Positions 34,254 through 47,444 of a stretch of 64,000 bases of DNA are shown piece by piece. Both the position numbers and the translations under genes were made by a program. Each line of letters opens with the position of its first letter. The first letter of the stretch is position 1. Below the pieces are notes generated by a model that was not told the origin of the DNA, ran no database searches, and saw only the letters and a program-made list of their open reading frames with translations. This stretch comes from Boesenbergia rotunda (Eukaryota; Streptophyta; Magnoliopsida; Zingiberales; Zingiberaceae): positions 1 through 64,000 of the forward strand of contig JAGFNQ010006439.1 of assembly GCA_024364735.1 (NCBI GenBank), read 5' to 3'.

Positions 34254-34344
34254 CGATATAAAAAACTAGGAATCACTTTAAATTAAAATTAATATACTCC
34301 TATAAACCTGTATGTATTTGTGCCTTTGGAGTTGAATTCGATAG
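34254..34344. other. Flank between the Ulp1 unit and the next LTR
   Basis: Similarity between the two Ulp1 units stops at about 34251 and 51030 (both reading CTCTAATTT), marking the unit's end. The 91 bp here are AT-rich with no feature seen. Confidence 0.5.
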
Positions 34345-35245
34345 TGTTGGGACGGGTGCGTACGGTTAGAGGGGGTGAATAGCTGATCACCCATTTCAAT
34401 CGCGATTCTCTTCCTACACGTTGTTAGTGCGCAAGCGGAATAACAAATAACTAAAACTAACAACTAGAAAAGACAAACCAACTTACGTGGTTCGAAGATA
34501 AGGCTCCTACTCCATGGCTGTTCGTAAGATAGACGATCTCGATCCGTCGGTGGATGAGTCCCCGGAAGACGTCCGGCTAGCTCTTGTCGCTCCTTGTGGG
34601 TGGAGAAACCTCGCCACAAACTGCCGACCACACCTGAGCACTTGGAGACTACTAATAAGTTTTTCCCAAGCTTATTTCGTCAACCTTTGCCCAACCAAAC
34701 CAAGCTCTCTTAAATAGAGCACGACATTGTTCTTGCCGTTACTAGTCGACTGGTGCCAACACCAGTCGACTGGTCCACTTAGATTCGAACGTTGCAGCCC
34801 CAATGTTCGAATACCAGCCGACACCAGTCGGCTGCTCCATGCACCAGTCGACTGATCTTTCTGTGCCATACATCAGTCGACTGATCCAATCATCAGTCGA
34901 CTGACCATACCCTAGACCTAGGGTTTCAACCCCCGAGTACAATCCATCAGCACTCGTCTTCGCCCGACCAACCTAGACCTAGCCTTCTAGCCTCCTCCAT
35001 CAGCCTTACGTCCCTCGGATGCCTCCCCATCCTTCACGCCTTGCCTTCTGGAGCTTTCTTCGGCCTCGGTCCTTGTTGTTGGGTCTTCCTTTGCTAAGAT
35101 CCCACTTGGACTTTCTTTATTGTACCTGTATTCTGCATACTCACAATGCATATCAAACACAACATGAAAACCTAACTTAATCATATTGACACACACATCA
35201 AAATCCATGATCTACTCGATCACACTTGGGTCGATTGCATCAACA
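34345..35245 (-). mobile_element. Sirevirus family C LTR (901 bp), minus strand
   Basis: Plus-strand start TGTTGGGACGGG, end GATTGCATCAACA, followed by the complement of a polypurine tract (ATCTCCCCATTTTTG, 35246-35260), so this is a 3' LTR. It contains seven to eight AGTCGACT-type palindromes (34745-34900). Only about 120 bp of its 3' UTR remains (35246-35366) before the next element. The flanks give no clear duplication because the other LTR is not here. Confidence 0.8.
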
Positions 35246-35366
35246 ATCTCCCCATTTTTGATGTGTGACAATATGTTTAAGTTAGGTACAAATATAACAA
35301 TTGAAAATTAAAAAGCATAGCAAACTAAGAAGCATAAACATGCATCCTCCCCTTAACCTATGCCTT

Positions 35367-37618
35367 TGTTAGTGATATGAGAGAAGTGTCCTAAGGCAAT
35401 CGCCTTATGATTGTAAATATTTATTTTAATAAATGATAATTCACTATTTGAGTATACATGTTTGTGTATTTGATTAGGATCTTAAACTCATCTACTGAAT
35501 GTCCGCAATACAATTCACAGCATAAGAGAATTTGTGATGGGATCACAACTAGTGATTATCTCTAAATGTGCAATTGTGAAGTATTGAAAATATCCCTAGT
35601 CGATGAATTGATAAAAACGGACATTATCAATTCTGTTGAGACTAGCATGGGTTATTCTCTAATCAGCTGATTCTCACTGGCTGGTGACATTGGGATGTCC
35701 GGAGATAAACATGGATGCTAGTTAAGGGAACTAGTTCATTGGAGTGACTAGCTGTAAAACTTCATATGGTAATCTATATAGATATGTCAATGAAGTTCTT
35801 ACTGCAGCTTAAGTGCGATGTTCCTTTGACTTGCGGTGTTCAAGTCATCTTGGTCATGGAGACTTATACTTTAACATCTTAAGCAAGCATCTCCTAGGAG
35901 GTGTGGACCCAGGATGATTGGGTATAAGCCGAAGTGCCCGAAGATGTTTGAGCAGCCTACAAAGGATTCACCACTCCTTGCGAGGAGATGTATACCCAGG
36001 CCTATCGTCGGATTGTTACTCAAAGCCTCTGGCCAGAGCATATCATGTTTAGAGTGCGAGTCTCTTAAATACATGAGAGTAATTAGAAATCCAAAGGACG
36101 AGAAAGACACTACTTGGGCTAGGTGTGACGTAGTCAGCCTAGTGGGGACTGACACAAATAGACCGTGTCCTGAACCAAGTGGGTATAAGATGGTGAAGGG
36201 AATGGGGCACGATTCATTAGAGCTGCTGAAGGGTTTCAGAATTACTTCTGAGGTCAAACCGTTGATCTTTCGATTAATTGGGGGTCATGATGTACTACTA
36301 GGTGCCACTCATGATCGTTCTATAATTAGTTGATTATAGACGGCCAACATAAATCGAAAGCCTATTTAGTCACACGCACTACGAGTAATCCGAGGGATTT
36401 AAAACGAGTTGAAAATTGGATTTTCCGATCAAGAGAAATAAGTCGAATCTGAGTTAATCAGAGGCGCAACGGAAACTTAAAATGGCTAAGTCTTTTGAAG
36501 GCTTATTGGGCGAATTAAATGAGTTTAATTCGCGATCGGTTCGGCTCGGTTTGGCCGGCCAAAGAGGGTGATAACCCCCTTTGGTTTGGCCGGCCACAAC
36601 AAGGGGAAGAAACCTATTTATTTGGTTTAATTAATAAAATAAATCTAGTGCGATTTGTTTTATAAATTATGGATAAATAAATTTGTATAAAGAAATTTAT
36701 ATAAATAAATTTATAGAAATTTATTCTTTTTATGGAAATTAAAATGATCCATGGAATGGTTTATTTTAATTTTATAAAATCAATTATGAATTGATTTTTC
36801 ATAATAAGAAAGTTTATAAATTTCTTATAAAATTTATTCCATAATTAAAGGAGAGAAGAATTTGTTTTATTATAAAGTTAGTTATAATAAAACTAGGCAT
36901 AACGGAATAATTCATAAGAAATTTATAAGATAAATTTCTTATGAAACTAATTCCGTTAATTCCGTTAAGAGGAGACTTGGCAAGGGAGAGCTACTATATA
37001 AAGGAACCAAAGGCAAGCCTTGAATTCCAATCAATTAATCAAGAGATTAGTTGCTCCCTCTCTCTCCTCTCTCTCCTTCCCTCCTAGGGCCGGCGCCCCT
37101 TTCTCTTAGGGCCGGCCCCTTTCCCCTAGGGCCGGCGCAACTCTCCAAGTGGTGCCGTGAGCCACAACACCAAGAGAGCCACAAGAAGAAGAAGAAGCGG
37201 ATCGCATCTCCTCCTTCCCGGAATTTAGATTCCGTTCTTGGTGGTTAGTTTCCTTTCTTTCTCTTGATCTTCTAGTTGTGCCTTTAGAGAATCTAGTAGT
37301 TCTCGTCGGCACAAAACTCGTGACTTTGCGAAGTCATCCCGAAGAGAACTCGGCGTGGACGCGAATAGAGGCGGAGCTTCCAAGGGACGCTACGGTTGGA
37401 TCTCGTCCCTTTCTTCGAGTTACGCGAGGTACAAAGTAAATTAGTTTACTTTTCCGCAATGTTTTAATTTATGATTATGTCCACACATCATAAGGTCGCA
37501 TGCTAGATACGTGGTTAAAATAATTTGTGAAATTATTTTATGCTAATTCTTCCGCTGCACGTAAAATTTTAAAATATTACGAACCCGTATCCTTGTCAAC
37601 ATGCACCCGGTCCCAACA
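35367..37618 (+). mobile_element. Ty1/copia 5' LTR (2252 bp)
   Basis: Starts TGTTAGTGATATGAG and ends GGTCCCAACA, followed by a primer-binding site. The first ~310 bp recur at 43098-43407 after the pol gene with only about four differences, mostly single-base indels. A TATA-like CTATATAAAGG lies at 36993-37003. The 139-codon ORF at 35914-36333 lies in U3 and shows no domain; I do not regard it as a gene. Confidence 0.9.
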
Positions 37619-37619
37619 G

Positions 37620-37631
37620 TGGTATCAGAGC
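37620..37631 (+). other. Primer-binding site
   Basis: TGGTATCAGAGC one base after the LTR; tRNA-Met type. Confidence 0.9.
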
Positions 37632-39329
37632 CGGTTAGTGTTCGACATAATCATAAAATTGTTTTGCGGAAAACTTTGTCATGATCTCAATTTTGGAAAA
37701 ATTTTCAATTATGGAAACTTTCCAATTATAATAAATTTTAGATTTAGGAATTTCAAAGTTTGGAAATCCTCATGAAATTTCGCAAACGTTTGAAATTTCC
37801 TAGTTTCTGAAATTTTATAATAATTGTGAAAACTTCCCATCTTTGGAAACTTTCCAATCTTGGAAATTTTCTATTTTAGAAATTTTCCAACTTTGGAAAT
37901 ATGTAAGTTTTCTTTGTACCAGAAACTTACAATTATTCTGAAAACCTATTATGAAATCTCGCAATTTTGGGCACTTTCTTTCAAGAAAGTCTAGACAAAT
38001 TTATGGACAATTAATTGACAATTAAATTTGAATTGGTTTTTAAATTGACAACAAAATTCTTTATTTTGGATTGAGCCTCGGGGAGCCGTCCAATTTAAAG
38101 TTAGTTGTTGTAATTTAATTTCCCAATTTTAAATGAAATTGTCATGTTTAATTTGGTTGCGCTTCCGAAGCGGACCAAATTGGATTTACGACAAATTACT
38201 TTTCTTTGGGTATCTGAGCCTCGGGGAGCCACCCTTAGAAAACGATTTGTTGTAATTAATTAAATCCATGAATAAAATATGTTTTAAGAGGTGATGCTCT
38301 TACATATTGTTGTCTCCAAAATTAATTAGGAAAATGGTTTCCTATAGAGTTTCTTAAATGAGATTTTCATGAAAATAATATGTGGTTGAATTAAGGGAAT
38401 TGTCTCTTAATTTAACAAGTTTTGATTTAGAGAAATCAAAGTCTTGAACATATTATTTCCGAAATTGATTATGACAATTTAGGAAATTGTTTCCCAAAAC
38501 AATTCCTTCAATAAAGTATGAAATTAGAATTAGGAAATCCGGTTCCTAATTCAATTAATGAGACTTGATAACTTAAGTCACATACATACTTTATTAAGGA
38601 AATCGTTAGTCATGACATGATTATATGTCATGAATGTGCTTAGAAAAGATGAGACCCAAAACCCCTTACAAAATATTAAGGCCAACACCTTCCATTAATA
38701 TGGTTAGAATCGGAGTTTTGTTTCTCGTTTGGGTTGATGGACACATCCATGCCCAGCTTGAACCTCAACATGTTCAAACCATGGAATTAGTTTATGAATA
38801 ATGTAGTTGGAGTCAGAGGTCAATCCTTAGTTTTGGTTGTTGGACACATCCAAGCCTGACTAAACGATTGAATGAGCTCCAACCATATTAAAACTATTTC
38901 TTGATTAATGGGTCAGCCTTAAGCTTGGAGCATCGATTTGTTGTGCCACAGCCAAGGTCGATGTAAAGAGAGGTGCAGTTGGGTGCTATGTATAATGTCG
39001 CATACTTGTTAATGAGTTAACAACCCAATGATTTATGCAAACATTCAATTAGTTGATAGCATAATGTGATAGTTACATATATGTGATATGTAATCGGTAT
39101 AATTACCTACCTTCATAGCTAAGAATAACTTGATGGCCACAGCCATGGTGGTTCTTATCTATGGTTGGATATCAACCTATTTGGAGATGTTCCTACGATC
39201 TCCCGAATTGATAAAAAGGGTTATTCAATTTGAAAAATAAATAGGATTTTTATTAATGTATGTTGATACATTCTTTAATCATTCTTCTCACATAAACTCA
39301 ATTTGTATTTCTAGGTTAATCACTCGATC
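37632..39329 (+). other. Long untranslated leader of the copia element
   Basis: About 1.7 kb without an ORF. Repeated TTTGGAAACTTTCCAA-like palindromic phrases occur at 37690-37910 and two GCCTCGGGGAGCC phrases near 38070 and 38220. TTTCTAGGTTAATCACTCG just before the Gag ATG resembles a splice acceptor, so the leader may contain an intron. Confidence 0.5.
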
Positions 39330-40748
39330 ATGTCTTCTCTGAACTTGCGTTCCATTTTGGACACAAATAAACTGACTGGGCCAAACTTCATGGACTGGCT
39401 TCGAAACCTGAGGATAGTCCTCAAGGCAGAGAAGCTTGCTTATGTCCTTGAAAATCAACTTCCTAACCCTCCTCCAGAAGGTGCAACTCCAGACCAGCTA
39501 GTGGCCTATCAGAAACATGTGACCGATTCTGAACTTGCGAGTTGCATCATGCTAGCCTCTATGGTACCTGAGTTGCAAAAGCAGCATGAGCATATGGATG
39601 CTTATACCATCATCTTCCATCTTCATGAGTTGTTTGAAGAGCAGGCGAGATCCGAAAGGTTCGAAGTCTCCAGACTCCTCTTCACCACTAAGATGCAGGA
39701 AGGCACTTCTGCCTCGCAGTTTGTGCTAAAGATGTTGGGGTACATTGAGCGACTGAGCACACTCGGTTTTGCAATGGATCATGAACTAAGTATTGACTTA
39801 ATTCTGAGTTGTTTGCCCAAAAGTTATTCACAATTTGTGATGAACTATCGGATGAACAAACTAGAGACTACCATTCCTGAGTTGCTCAACCTGCTGAAGA
39901 CTGTGGAGCCTTCTGTAAAGCCGGATCAAAAGACGGTACTGTTAGTTGGTTCCTCGAAGAAAGGTTCTAAGAGGAAGGCCAAAGAACAGAATAAAGGGAA
40001 GAAGAAAAAGGCCAAAAAGACTGAAAAGAAACCAAAAGGAACTTGCCATCATTGTGGCAAGGAGGGTCACTGGCGAAGAAACTGCAAGGTTTATCTTGAG
40101 TCCTTGAAGAATAAGGCATCCGATGCCCCATCCTCTTCAGGTATCTTCGTTATTGAATGTCACTCTATTTCCTCAAATACCTGGGTACTTGATACTGGGT
40201 GTAGCTCACATATATGTAATGACATACAGGGGCTAAGGAATAGAAGAAGACTCGTCAAAGGAGAAGCGAATTTGCGAGTTGGAAATGGAGCAAAGATTGC
40301 TGCTGTTGCCATCGGAACATATTTGCTAAAGCTCCCCACTGGACGTGTCTTAGAATTGGATAATTGTTATTTTGTTCCTTCGTTAATAAAGAACATTGTA
40401 TCTATTTCATGTTTGAATGAAAAGGGTTATCATTTAACTTTTAGTAACAATTGTTGTTACATAACTTTAAATGGCGTTCTTTATGGGAATGGAACTTTGT
40501 GCAATGGTATCTACACGTTAGATTTATCCGGTGACGTTTTCAATATCGAAGTTAGCAACAAACGTGCTCGAATAGATAATCGAATAGACTCCTACACTTG
40601 GCATTGCCGTCTTGGCCATGTAAGTAAGAAACGCATGACCGAATTACACCGATGTGGAATTCTGGAATCATTTGAACCCGGTTCATTTGATACATGCGAA
40701 TCATGCTTAAAAGGCAAGATGACCAAATTACCCTTTCGGAAAAGGTAA
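39330..40748 (+). CDS. gag-pol: Copia Gag, protease and integrase zinc finger
   Basis: 472 codons. Residues ~1-200 are Gag (NFMDWLRNLRIVLKAEK ~19-35). A lysine-rich stretch and a CCHC knuckle (CHHCGKEGHWRRNC, ~239-252) follow, then the protease motif WVLDTGCSSHICND (~284-297) and the integrase zinc finger (WHCRLGHVSKKRM ... CESCLKGK, ~423-464). The frame ends at a stop caused by a frameshift near 40745; integrase continues in another frame. I did not assign a copia lineage. Confidence 0.85.
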   Translation: MSSLNLRSILDTNKLTGPNFMDWLRNLRIVLKAEKLAYVLENQLPNPPPEGATPDQLVAYQKHVTDSELASCIMLASMVPELQKQHEHMDAYTIIFHLHELFEEQARSERFEVSRLLFTTKMQEGTSASQFVLKMLGYIERLSTLGFAMDHELSIDLILSCLPKSYSQFVMNYRMNKLETTIPELLNLLKTVEPSVKPDQKTVLLVGSSKKGSKRKAKEQNKGKKKKAKKTEKKPKGTCHHCGKEGHWRRNCKVYLESLKNKASDAPSSSGIFVIECHSISSNTWVLDTGCSSHICNDIQGLRNRRRLVKGEANLRVGNGAKIAAVAIGTYLLKLPTGRVLELDNCYFVPSLIKNIVSISCLNEKGYHLTFSNNCCYITLNGVLYGNGTLCNGIYTLDLSGDVFNIEVSNKRARIDNRIDSYTWHCRLGHVSKKRMTELHRCGILESFEPGSFDTCESCLKGKMTKLPFRKR

Positions 40749-42985
40749 TCCAGTGGAAGAATTGCTTGGTCTAATACATACTGATGTATGTGGACCAATG
40801 TCAACTCTTGCACAAGGAGGCTATAGCTACTTCATCACCTTTATCGATGATCACTCACGATTCGGGTATGTGTTCTTGATGAAACACAAATCTGAAGCTT
40901 TGAGAAATTCAAAGAGTTCAGAAATGAAGTAGAGAAACAGCTTGGCAAAAGTATTAAGATACTTCGATCCGATCGGGGTGGTGAATACTTAAGTCAAGAG
41001 TTTCAAGATTATCTTAGGGACAATGGGATATTGTCCCAATGGACTCCGCCGTATACACCACAGCATAATGGTGTATCTGAGAGGCGCAACCGAACCTTGA
41101 TGGACATGGTTAGGTCGATGATGAATCATGCAACTCTTCCAAAATCCTTTTGGGGCTATGCACTTAAGACAGCTGTTTACTTGCTAAACAGAGTCCCGAC
41201 CAAGGTAGTCTCTACTACTCCATATGAGACATGGAATAGTAAGAAACCCCACTTAACTCACCTTAAGATATGGGGTTGTCCCGCTTATGTGAAGCGGACT
41301 GTATCAGACAAATTGGATGCTAAGTCTGATAAATGTCTATTTATTGGATACCCTAAGGAAACGAAGGGTTACCAATTCTATCATCCCTTGGAACAAAAGG
41401 TGTTTGTTTCAAGGCATGCTGTATTTCTGGAAAAAGAATTTCTTTTACAAGAAAACAGTGGGAGTGGCATTGAACTTGATGAAGTTCAAGAAACTCCAAT
41501 AGACATTACAGAGACACCTAGTCTAGACCCACAACCAATACCTCATAATGATGAGCTATCAGTTGAACCTAAAACAACACCACCTCTTCGTAGGTCTGAT
41601 AGGACACGCAATATTCCAGAGAGATACGGATTTCTCATAAGTGAATCGAACGACGTGTTACTCATAAGCGATGACGAACCTATCAGTTATGAAGATGTTC
41701 TGAAATGTTCAGAAAGGGACAAATGGCTCGAAGCCATGAAGTCGGAAATGGATTCCATGTACGAAAATCGAGTATGGGACTTGGTTAACCCACCTGAAGG
41801 GATTAAGCCCATAGGGTGCAAGTGGGTTTTCAAGAAGAAAACCGACATGGAAGGTAATTATGCTTAAATCCATTCGGATGCTCCTGGCCATAGCAGCTCA
41901 TTATGATTATGAGATATGGCAAATGGATGTGAAAACAACTTTCCTTAATGGAAACCTGCTTGAGGATGTATACATGATACAACCTGAAGGTTTCACATCG
42001 GTTGATAAAACCAAAGTATGCAAGCTTCGACGATCCATATATGGACTGAAGCAAGCATCTAGGAGCTGGAACATCCGTTTTGATGAGACAATCAAAGAGT
42101 TTGATTTCTCACAAAATCCTGACGAACCTTGTGTGTACAAGAAGGTTAGTGGGAGTGCAGTCGTATTCCTAGTATTATATGTCGATGACATTTTACTTAT
42201 AGGAAACGATATATCAGTTTTACAGACAGTTGAAATTTGGTTGTCCAAAACTTTCTCCATGAAAGACCTGGGAGAAGCAACCTATATCCTTGGGATTAGA
42301 ATCTATAGAGATAGATCAAAACGGTTGCTTGGTCTTTCGCAGTCTACATATATAGACCGAGTGCTAAAAGGGTTTAGCATGTCGGAATCCAAGAAAGGTT
42401 ACCTTCCCATCAGGCATGGGATCAACCTTTCAAAGTCTATGTGTCCGCGCACAGAAGACGAGAGGATTTGCATGAATAAGATTCCCTATGCATCCGCGAT
42501 AGGATCTATCATGTATGCTATGTTATGTACAAGGCCCGATGTATCGTATGCTCTGAGCGTCACGAGCAGATACCAATCTGATCCAGGAATGGATCATTGG
42601 GCGGCTGTCAAGACAATCCTTAAGTACTTAAGAAGAACTAAGGATGTGTTCCTAATATATGGAGAAGGAGATATGGTAATACGTGGGTATACGTGGATAC
42701 GTATTTACTTTGAATGGAGGCGCAATAAGTTGGAAGAGTTCCAAACAAGACACCGTAGCGGATTCTACCACGGAAGCAGTCTGGATCAAGAAGTTTGTCT
42801 CAAAACTTGGTGAGGTTCCAACCATTGATGAAGCAATACCGGTTTATTGCGACAACAATGGAGCTATTGCACAAGCAAAGGAACCAAGGTCTCATCAGCG
42901 ATCCAAACACGTGCTTCGCCGCTATCATCTGATCAGAGAGATTATAAGTAGGAATGATATACAAATTGAGAAAATCTCCCACTGA
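40749..42985 (+). pseudogene. pol: Copia integrase core, reverse transcriptase and RNase H (broken)
   Basis: Integrase continues (IHTDVCGPM, then SDRGGEYLS after an indel near 40895; PQHNGVSERRNR in 41031-41867). 41031-41867 also holds the integrase C terminus and the start of RT (CKWVFKKK). At about 41862 the conserved stretch between that motif and LLAIAAHYDYEIWQMDVK is missing, with a stop: an internal deletion. 41860-42813 carries RT with YVDDILLIGND and the connection. RNase H is split by an indel near 42690 (second part 42683-42985, NGGAISWKSSKQDTVADST; YCDNNGAIA). The copy cannot encode a complete Pol. Confidence 0.9.
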
Positions 42986-43097
42986 AAGGAATTTAGCGGA
43001 TCCTTTAACTAAGGCCTTGCCTCAAACAAGTTGAGGGTCATGTTAGAGCCTGTGGTATTGGATACCGTAGCGATTGGCATTAGGCCAAGTGGGAGTT

Positions 43098-43407
43098 TGT
43101 TAGTGATATGAGAGAAGTGTCCTAAGGCAATCGCCTTATGATTGTAAACATTTATTTTAATAAATGATAATTCACTATTTGAGTATACATGTTTGTGTAT
43201 TTGATTGGATCTTAAACTCATCTACTGAATGTCCGCAATACAATTCACAGCATAAGAGAATTTGTGATGGGATCACAACTAGTGATTATCTCTAAATGTG
43301 CAATTGTGAAGTATTGAAAATATCCCTAGTCGATGAATTGATAAAAAGGACATTATCAATTCTGTTGAGACTAGCATGGGTTATTCTCTATCAGCTGATT
43401 CTCACTG
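43098..43407 (+). mobile_element. Copia 3' LTR, truncated to about 310 bp
   Basis: Follows the polypurine tract AAGTGGGAGTT (43087-43097) and matches 35367-35680. It stops at 43407, where the sequence becomes satellite within two bases of a lone n (43409). About 1.9 kb of the LTR is missing. Confidence 0.9.
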
Positions 43408-46400
43408 CNATTTCAGTACACATTGGCTGAAATCGAGTACAAATCAGCAGAAATTGAGTACAAATTGATGAAATTCGAGTACAAGGTTAGGAAACTCATA
43501 CCTCTCTCATGCTCTTGATGCAAAGTCCATTGTAGTTAGAGTCCAAGGTTAGGAAACCAAGATAGGATCATGAGAGAGGTATCACTTACCTCTCTCATGA
43601 TCTTGATGCAAAGTCCATTGTAGTTGAGTCCAAGGTTAGGAAAAGAAGATAGGATCATGATATATGCCCTATTATTTGACTATCCAAGAGTTGGAAAGGC
43701 CATGGGGATTTTGAGTACAAATTGATGCAATTTCAGTACACATTGGCTGAAATCGAGTATAAATCAGCAGAAATTGAGTACAAATTGATGAAATTCGAGT
43801 ACAAGGTTAGGAAACCTATACCTCTCTCATGCTCTTGATGTCAAATAATAGGGCATATATCATGATCCTATCTTCTTTTCCTAACCTTGGACTCAACTAC
43901 AATGGATTTTACATCAAGATCATGAGAGAGGTATAGGTTTCCTAACCTTGTACTCTATTTTCATCAATTTGTACTCAATTTCGGCTGATCTGTACTCGAT
44001 TTCAGCCAATGTATACTGAAATTGCAACAATTTATACTCAAAATCTCCATGGCCTTGCCAACTCTTGGATAGTCAAATAATAGGGCATATATCATGATCT
44101 TATCTTCTTTTCCTAACCTTGGACTCAACTACAATGGACTTTGCATCAAGATCGTGAGAGAGGTAAGTGATACCTCTCTTATGATCCTATCTTGGTTTCC
44201 TAATCTTGGACTCTAACTACAATGGATTTTACATCAAGAGCATAAGAGAGGTATAGGTTTCCTAACCTTGTACTCGATTTTCATCAATTTGTACTCAATT
44301 TCGGCTGATCTGTACTCGATTTCAGCCAATGTGTACTGAAATTGCATCAATTTGTACTCAAAATCTCCATGGCCTTTCTAACTCTTGGATAGTCAAATAA
44401 TAGGGCATATATCATGATCCTATCTTCTTTTCCTAACCTTGGACTCAACTACAATGGATCATACATCAAGATCATGAGAGAGGTATAGGTTTCCTAACCT
44501 TGTACTCGATTTGCATAAATTTGTACTCAATTTCGACTGATCTGTACTCGATTTCAGCCAATGTGTACTGAAATTGCAATAATTTGTACTCAAAATCCTC
44601 ATGTCCTTGCCAACTCTTGGATAGTCAAATAATAGGGCATATATCATGATCCTATCTTCTTTTCCTAACCTTGAACTCAACTACAATGGACTTTGCATCA
44701 AGATCATGAGAGATGTAAGTGATACCTCTCTCATGATCCTATCTTGGTTTCCTAACCTTGGACTCTAACTACAATGGACTTTGCATCAAGAGCATGAGAG
44801 AGGTATGAGTTTCCTAACCTTGTACTCGATTTTCATCAATTTGTACTCAATTTCGGCTGATCTGTACTCGATTTCAGCCAATGTGTACTGAAATTGCATC
44901 AATTTGTACTCAAAATCTCCATGGCCTTTCCAACTCTTGGATAGTCAAATAATAGGGCATATATCATGATCCTATCTTCTTTTCCTAACCTTGGACTCAA
45001 CTACAATGGATCTTACATCAAGATCATGAGAGAGGTATAGGTTTCCTAACCTTGTACTCGATTTGCATCAATTTGTAATCAATTTCGGCTGATCTGTACT
45101 CTATTTCAGCCAATGTGTACTGAAATTGCAACAATTTGTACTCAAAATCCCCATGACCTTGCCAACTGTTGGATAGTCAAATAATAGGGCATATATCATG
45201 ATCCTATCTTCTTTTCCTAACCTTGGACTCAACTACAATGGATCTTACATCAAGATCATGAGAGAGGTATAGGTTTCCTAACCTTGTACTCGATTTGCAT
45301 CAATTTGTACTCAAATTCGGCTGATCTGTACTCAATTTCAGCCAATGTGTACTGAAATTGCAACAATTTGTACTCAAAATCCCCATGGCCTTGCCAACTC
45401 TTGGATAGTCAAATAATAGGGCATATATCATGATCCTATCTTCTTTTCCTAACCTTGGACTCAACTACAATGGACTTTGCATCAAGATCATGAGAGAGGT
45501 AAGTGATACCTCTGTCATGATCCTATCTTGGTTTCCTAACCTTGGACTCTAACTACAATGAATTTTACATCAAGAGCATGAGAGATGTATATGTTTTCTA
45601 ACCTTGTACTCGATTTTCATCAATTTGTACTCAATTTCGGCTGATCTGTATTCGATTTCAGCCAATGTGTACTGAAATTGTATCAATTTATACTCAAAAT
45701 CTCCATGGCCTTTCCAACTCTTGGATAGTCAAATAATAGGGCATATATCATGATCCTATCTTCTTTTCCTAACCTTGGACTCAACTACAATGGATCTTAC
45801 ATCAAGAGCATGAGAGAGGTATAGGTTTCCTAACCTTGTACTCGATTTTCATCAATTTGTACTCAATTTCGGCTGATCTGTATTCGATTTCAACCAATGT
45901 GTATTGAAATTGCAACAATTTGTACTCAAAATCCCCATGGCCTTGCCAACTCTTAGATAGTCAAATAATAGGGCATATATCATGATCCTATCTTCTTTTC
46001 CTAACCTTAGACTCAACTACAATGAATTTTACATCAAGATCATGAGAGAGGTATAGGTTTCCTAATCTTGTACTCGATTTTCATCAATTTGTACTCAATT
46101 TCGGCTGATCTGTACTCGATTTCAGCCAATGTGTACTGAAATTGCAATAATTTGTACTCAAAATCCCCATGGCCTTGCCAACTCTTGGATAGTCAAATAA
46201 TAGGGCATATATCATGATCCTATCTTCTTTTCCTAACCTTGGACTCAACTACAATGGATTTTACATCAAGATCATGACAGAGGTATAGGTTTCCTAACCT
46301 TGTACTCGATTTTCATCAATTTGTACTCAATTTCGGCTGATCTGTACTCGATTTCAGCCAATGTGTACTGAAATTGCAACAATTTGTACTCAAAGTCCCC

Positions 46401-46655
46401 ATGGCCTTGCCAACTCTTGGATTGTCAAATAATAGGGCATATACCCCTCTCTTATCTTATTTTCCTAACCTTGGACTCTAACTACAATGGACTTTGCATT
46501 AAGATAATGAGAGAGGTATCACTTTCCTAACCTTGTACTCGAATTTCATTAATTTGTACTCAATTTCGGCTGATTTGTACTCGATTTCAGCCAATGTGTA
46601 CTGAAATTGTATAGTTTTGTATTCAAAATCCCCATAGCCTCGCCAACTCATGGAT
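43408..46655. repeat. Satellite array 2, with an internal inversion
   Basis: Same satellite as 19549-24950. From 43408 to about 43838 the units run in the opposite direction (CAGTACACATTGGCTGAAAT); from 43839 they run as in array 1. Spacing of GGATAGTC motifs: 44067, 44387, 44619, 44939, 45171, 45403, 45723, 45955, 46187, 46419 (320 and 232 units, not strictly alternating). This array has its own variants (CTGATCTGTACTCGATTTCAG, CTTCTTTTCC), so the arrays have diverged or homogenised separately. It grades into the 3' flank of Ulp1 copy 2. Confidence 0.95.
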
Positions 46656-47444
46656 AATACTGAAATTCTTACAGCATCTCCAACTTGGCAATGTGTACTG
46701 AAATTCTGACAACATCTCCAACTTGTCATCTCCTTTGTATAATTCTGACAGCATCTCCTTTGTATATCCCATAAATGACATGCACATAAAGAGTACACAA
46801 CAACATTCATTTTCATAACTGAACTCACATTTATTTTCATAACTGAACAAACATTCATTTTCATAACTGAATATATATTCAGTTTCATAACTGAACTCAC
46901 ACAACAACAATAACAAATACTCAAGATTTACAGGAACTGTCTTCTATGAAACACACTCTGCTCGAACACAGCAAGTGAAGAATATATATCAAAAAGCAAG
47001 TAAAAATACATACTCTACCTGAATACTTTGAATCTCAGATCATATCAAAAACAAGTGAAGAGCAATCAAAAACATCAACTAAGAAATGAAACAGAATGCC
47101 GAATGCACCAGAAAAAGAAATGCCCAATAAGATCACATTGACATCACTTAGCACATAATCATGCATAAATGTTTCCACAACAAAACATCCATAATCAGCA
47201 ACAATACATCCATAATCATCCATAATCACATATTTTCTATATTACAACAACAAGACATCCACTTTCCATAACATTCAGCAACTCACAACCATAATCACAT
47301 AGGCTAAAGGTGATGAAGATGAGAATATCTGCAGATACACCAACTTACAACAAATATACGTTTTCCACCAAAAATCATAATCACATGGGATTAGTAAAGT
47401 CTACTTCTTCATAATTCCATTTTCATCTGACAGAATAATCGCTG
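46656..47444. other. 3' flank of the Ulp1-like gene, copy 2
   Basis: Non-coding, closely similar to 24951-25766, with two copies of the ~38 bp TACTGAAATTCT unit and short CATAACTGAAC-type repeats. It probably includes the 3' UTR of the gene; no clear polyadenylation signal was identified. Confidence 0.7.

Noticed and set aside
33808..34286. Plus-strand ORFs with repeated GRRKLKRGSWLDF phrases
   Set aside because: They translate the 79 bp tandem repeat upstream of the minus-strand Ulp1 gene.
35871..36333. ORFs of 128 and 139 codons on opposite strands
   Set aside because: Both are in the U3 region of the copia 5' LTR, with no recognisable domain.
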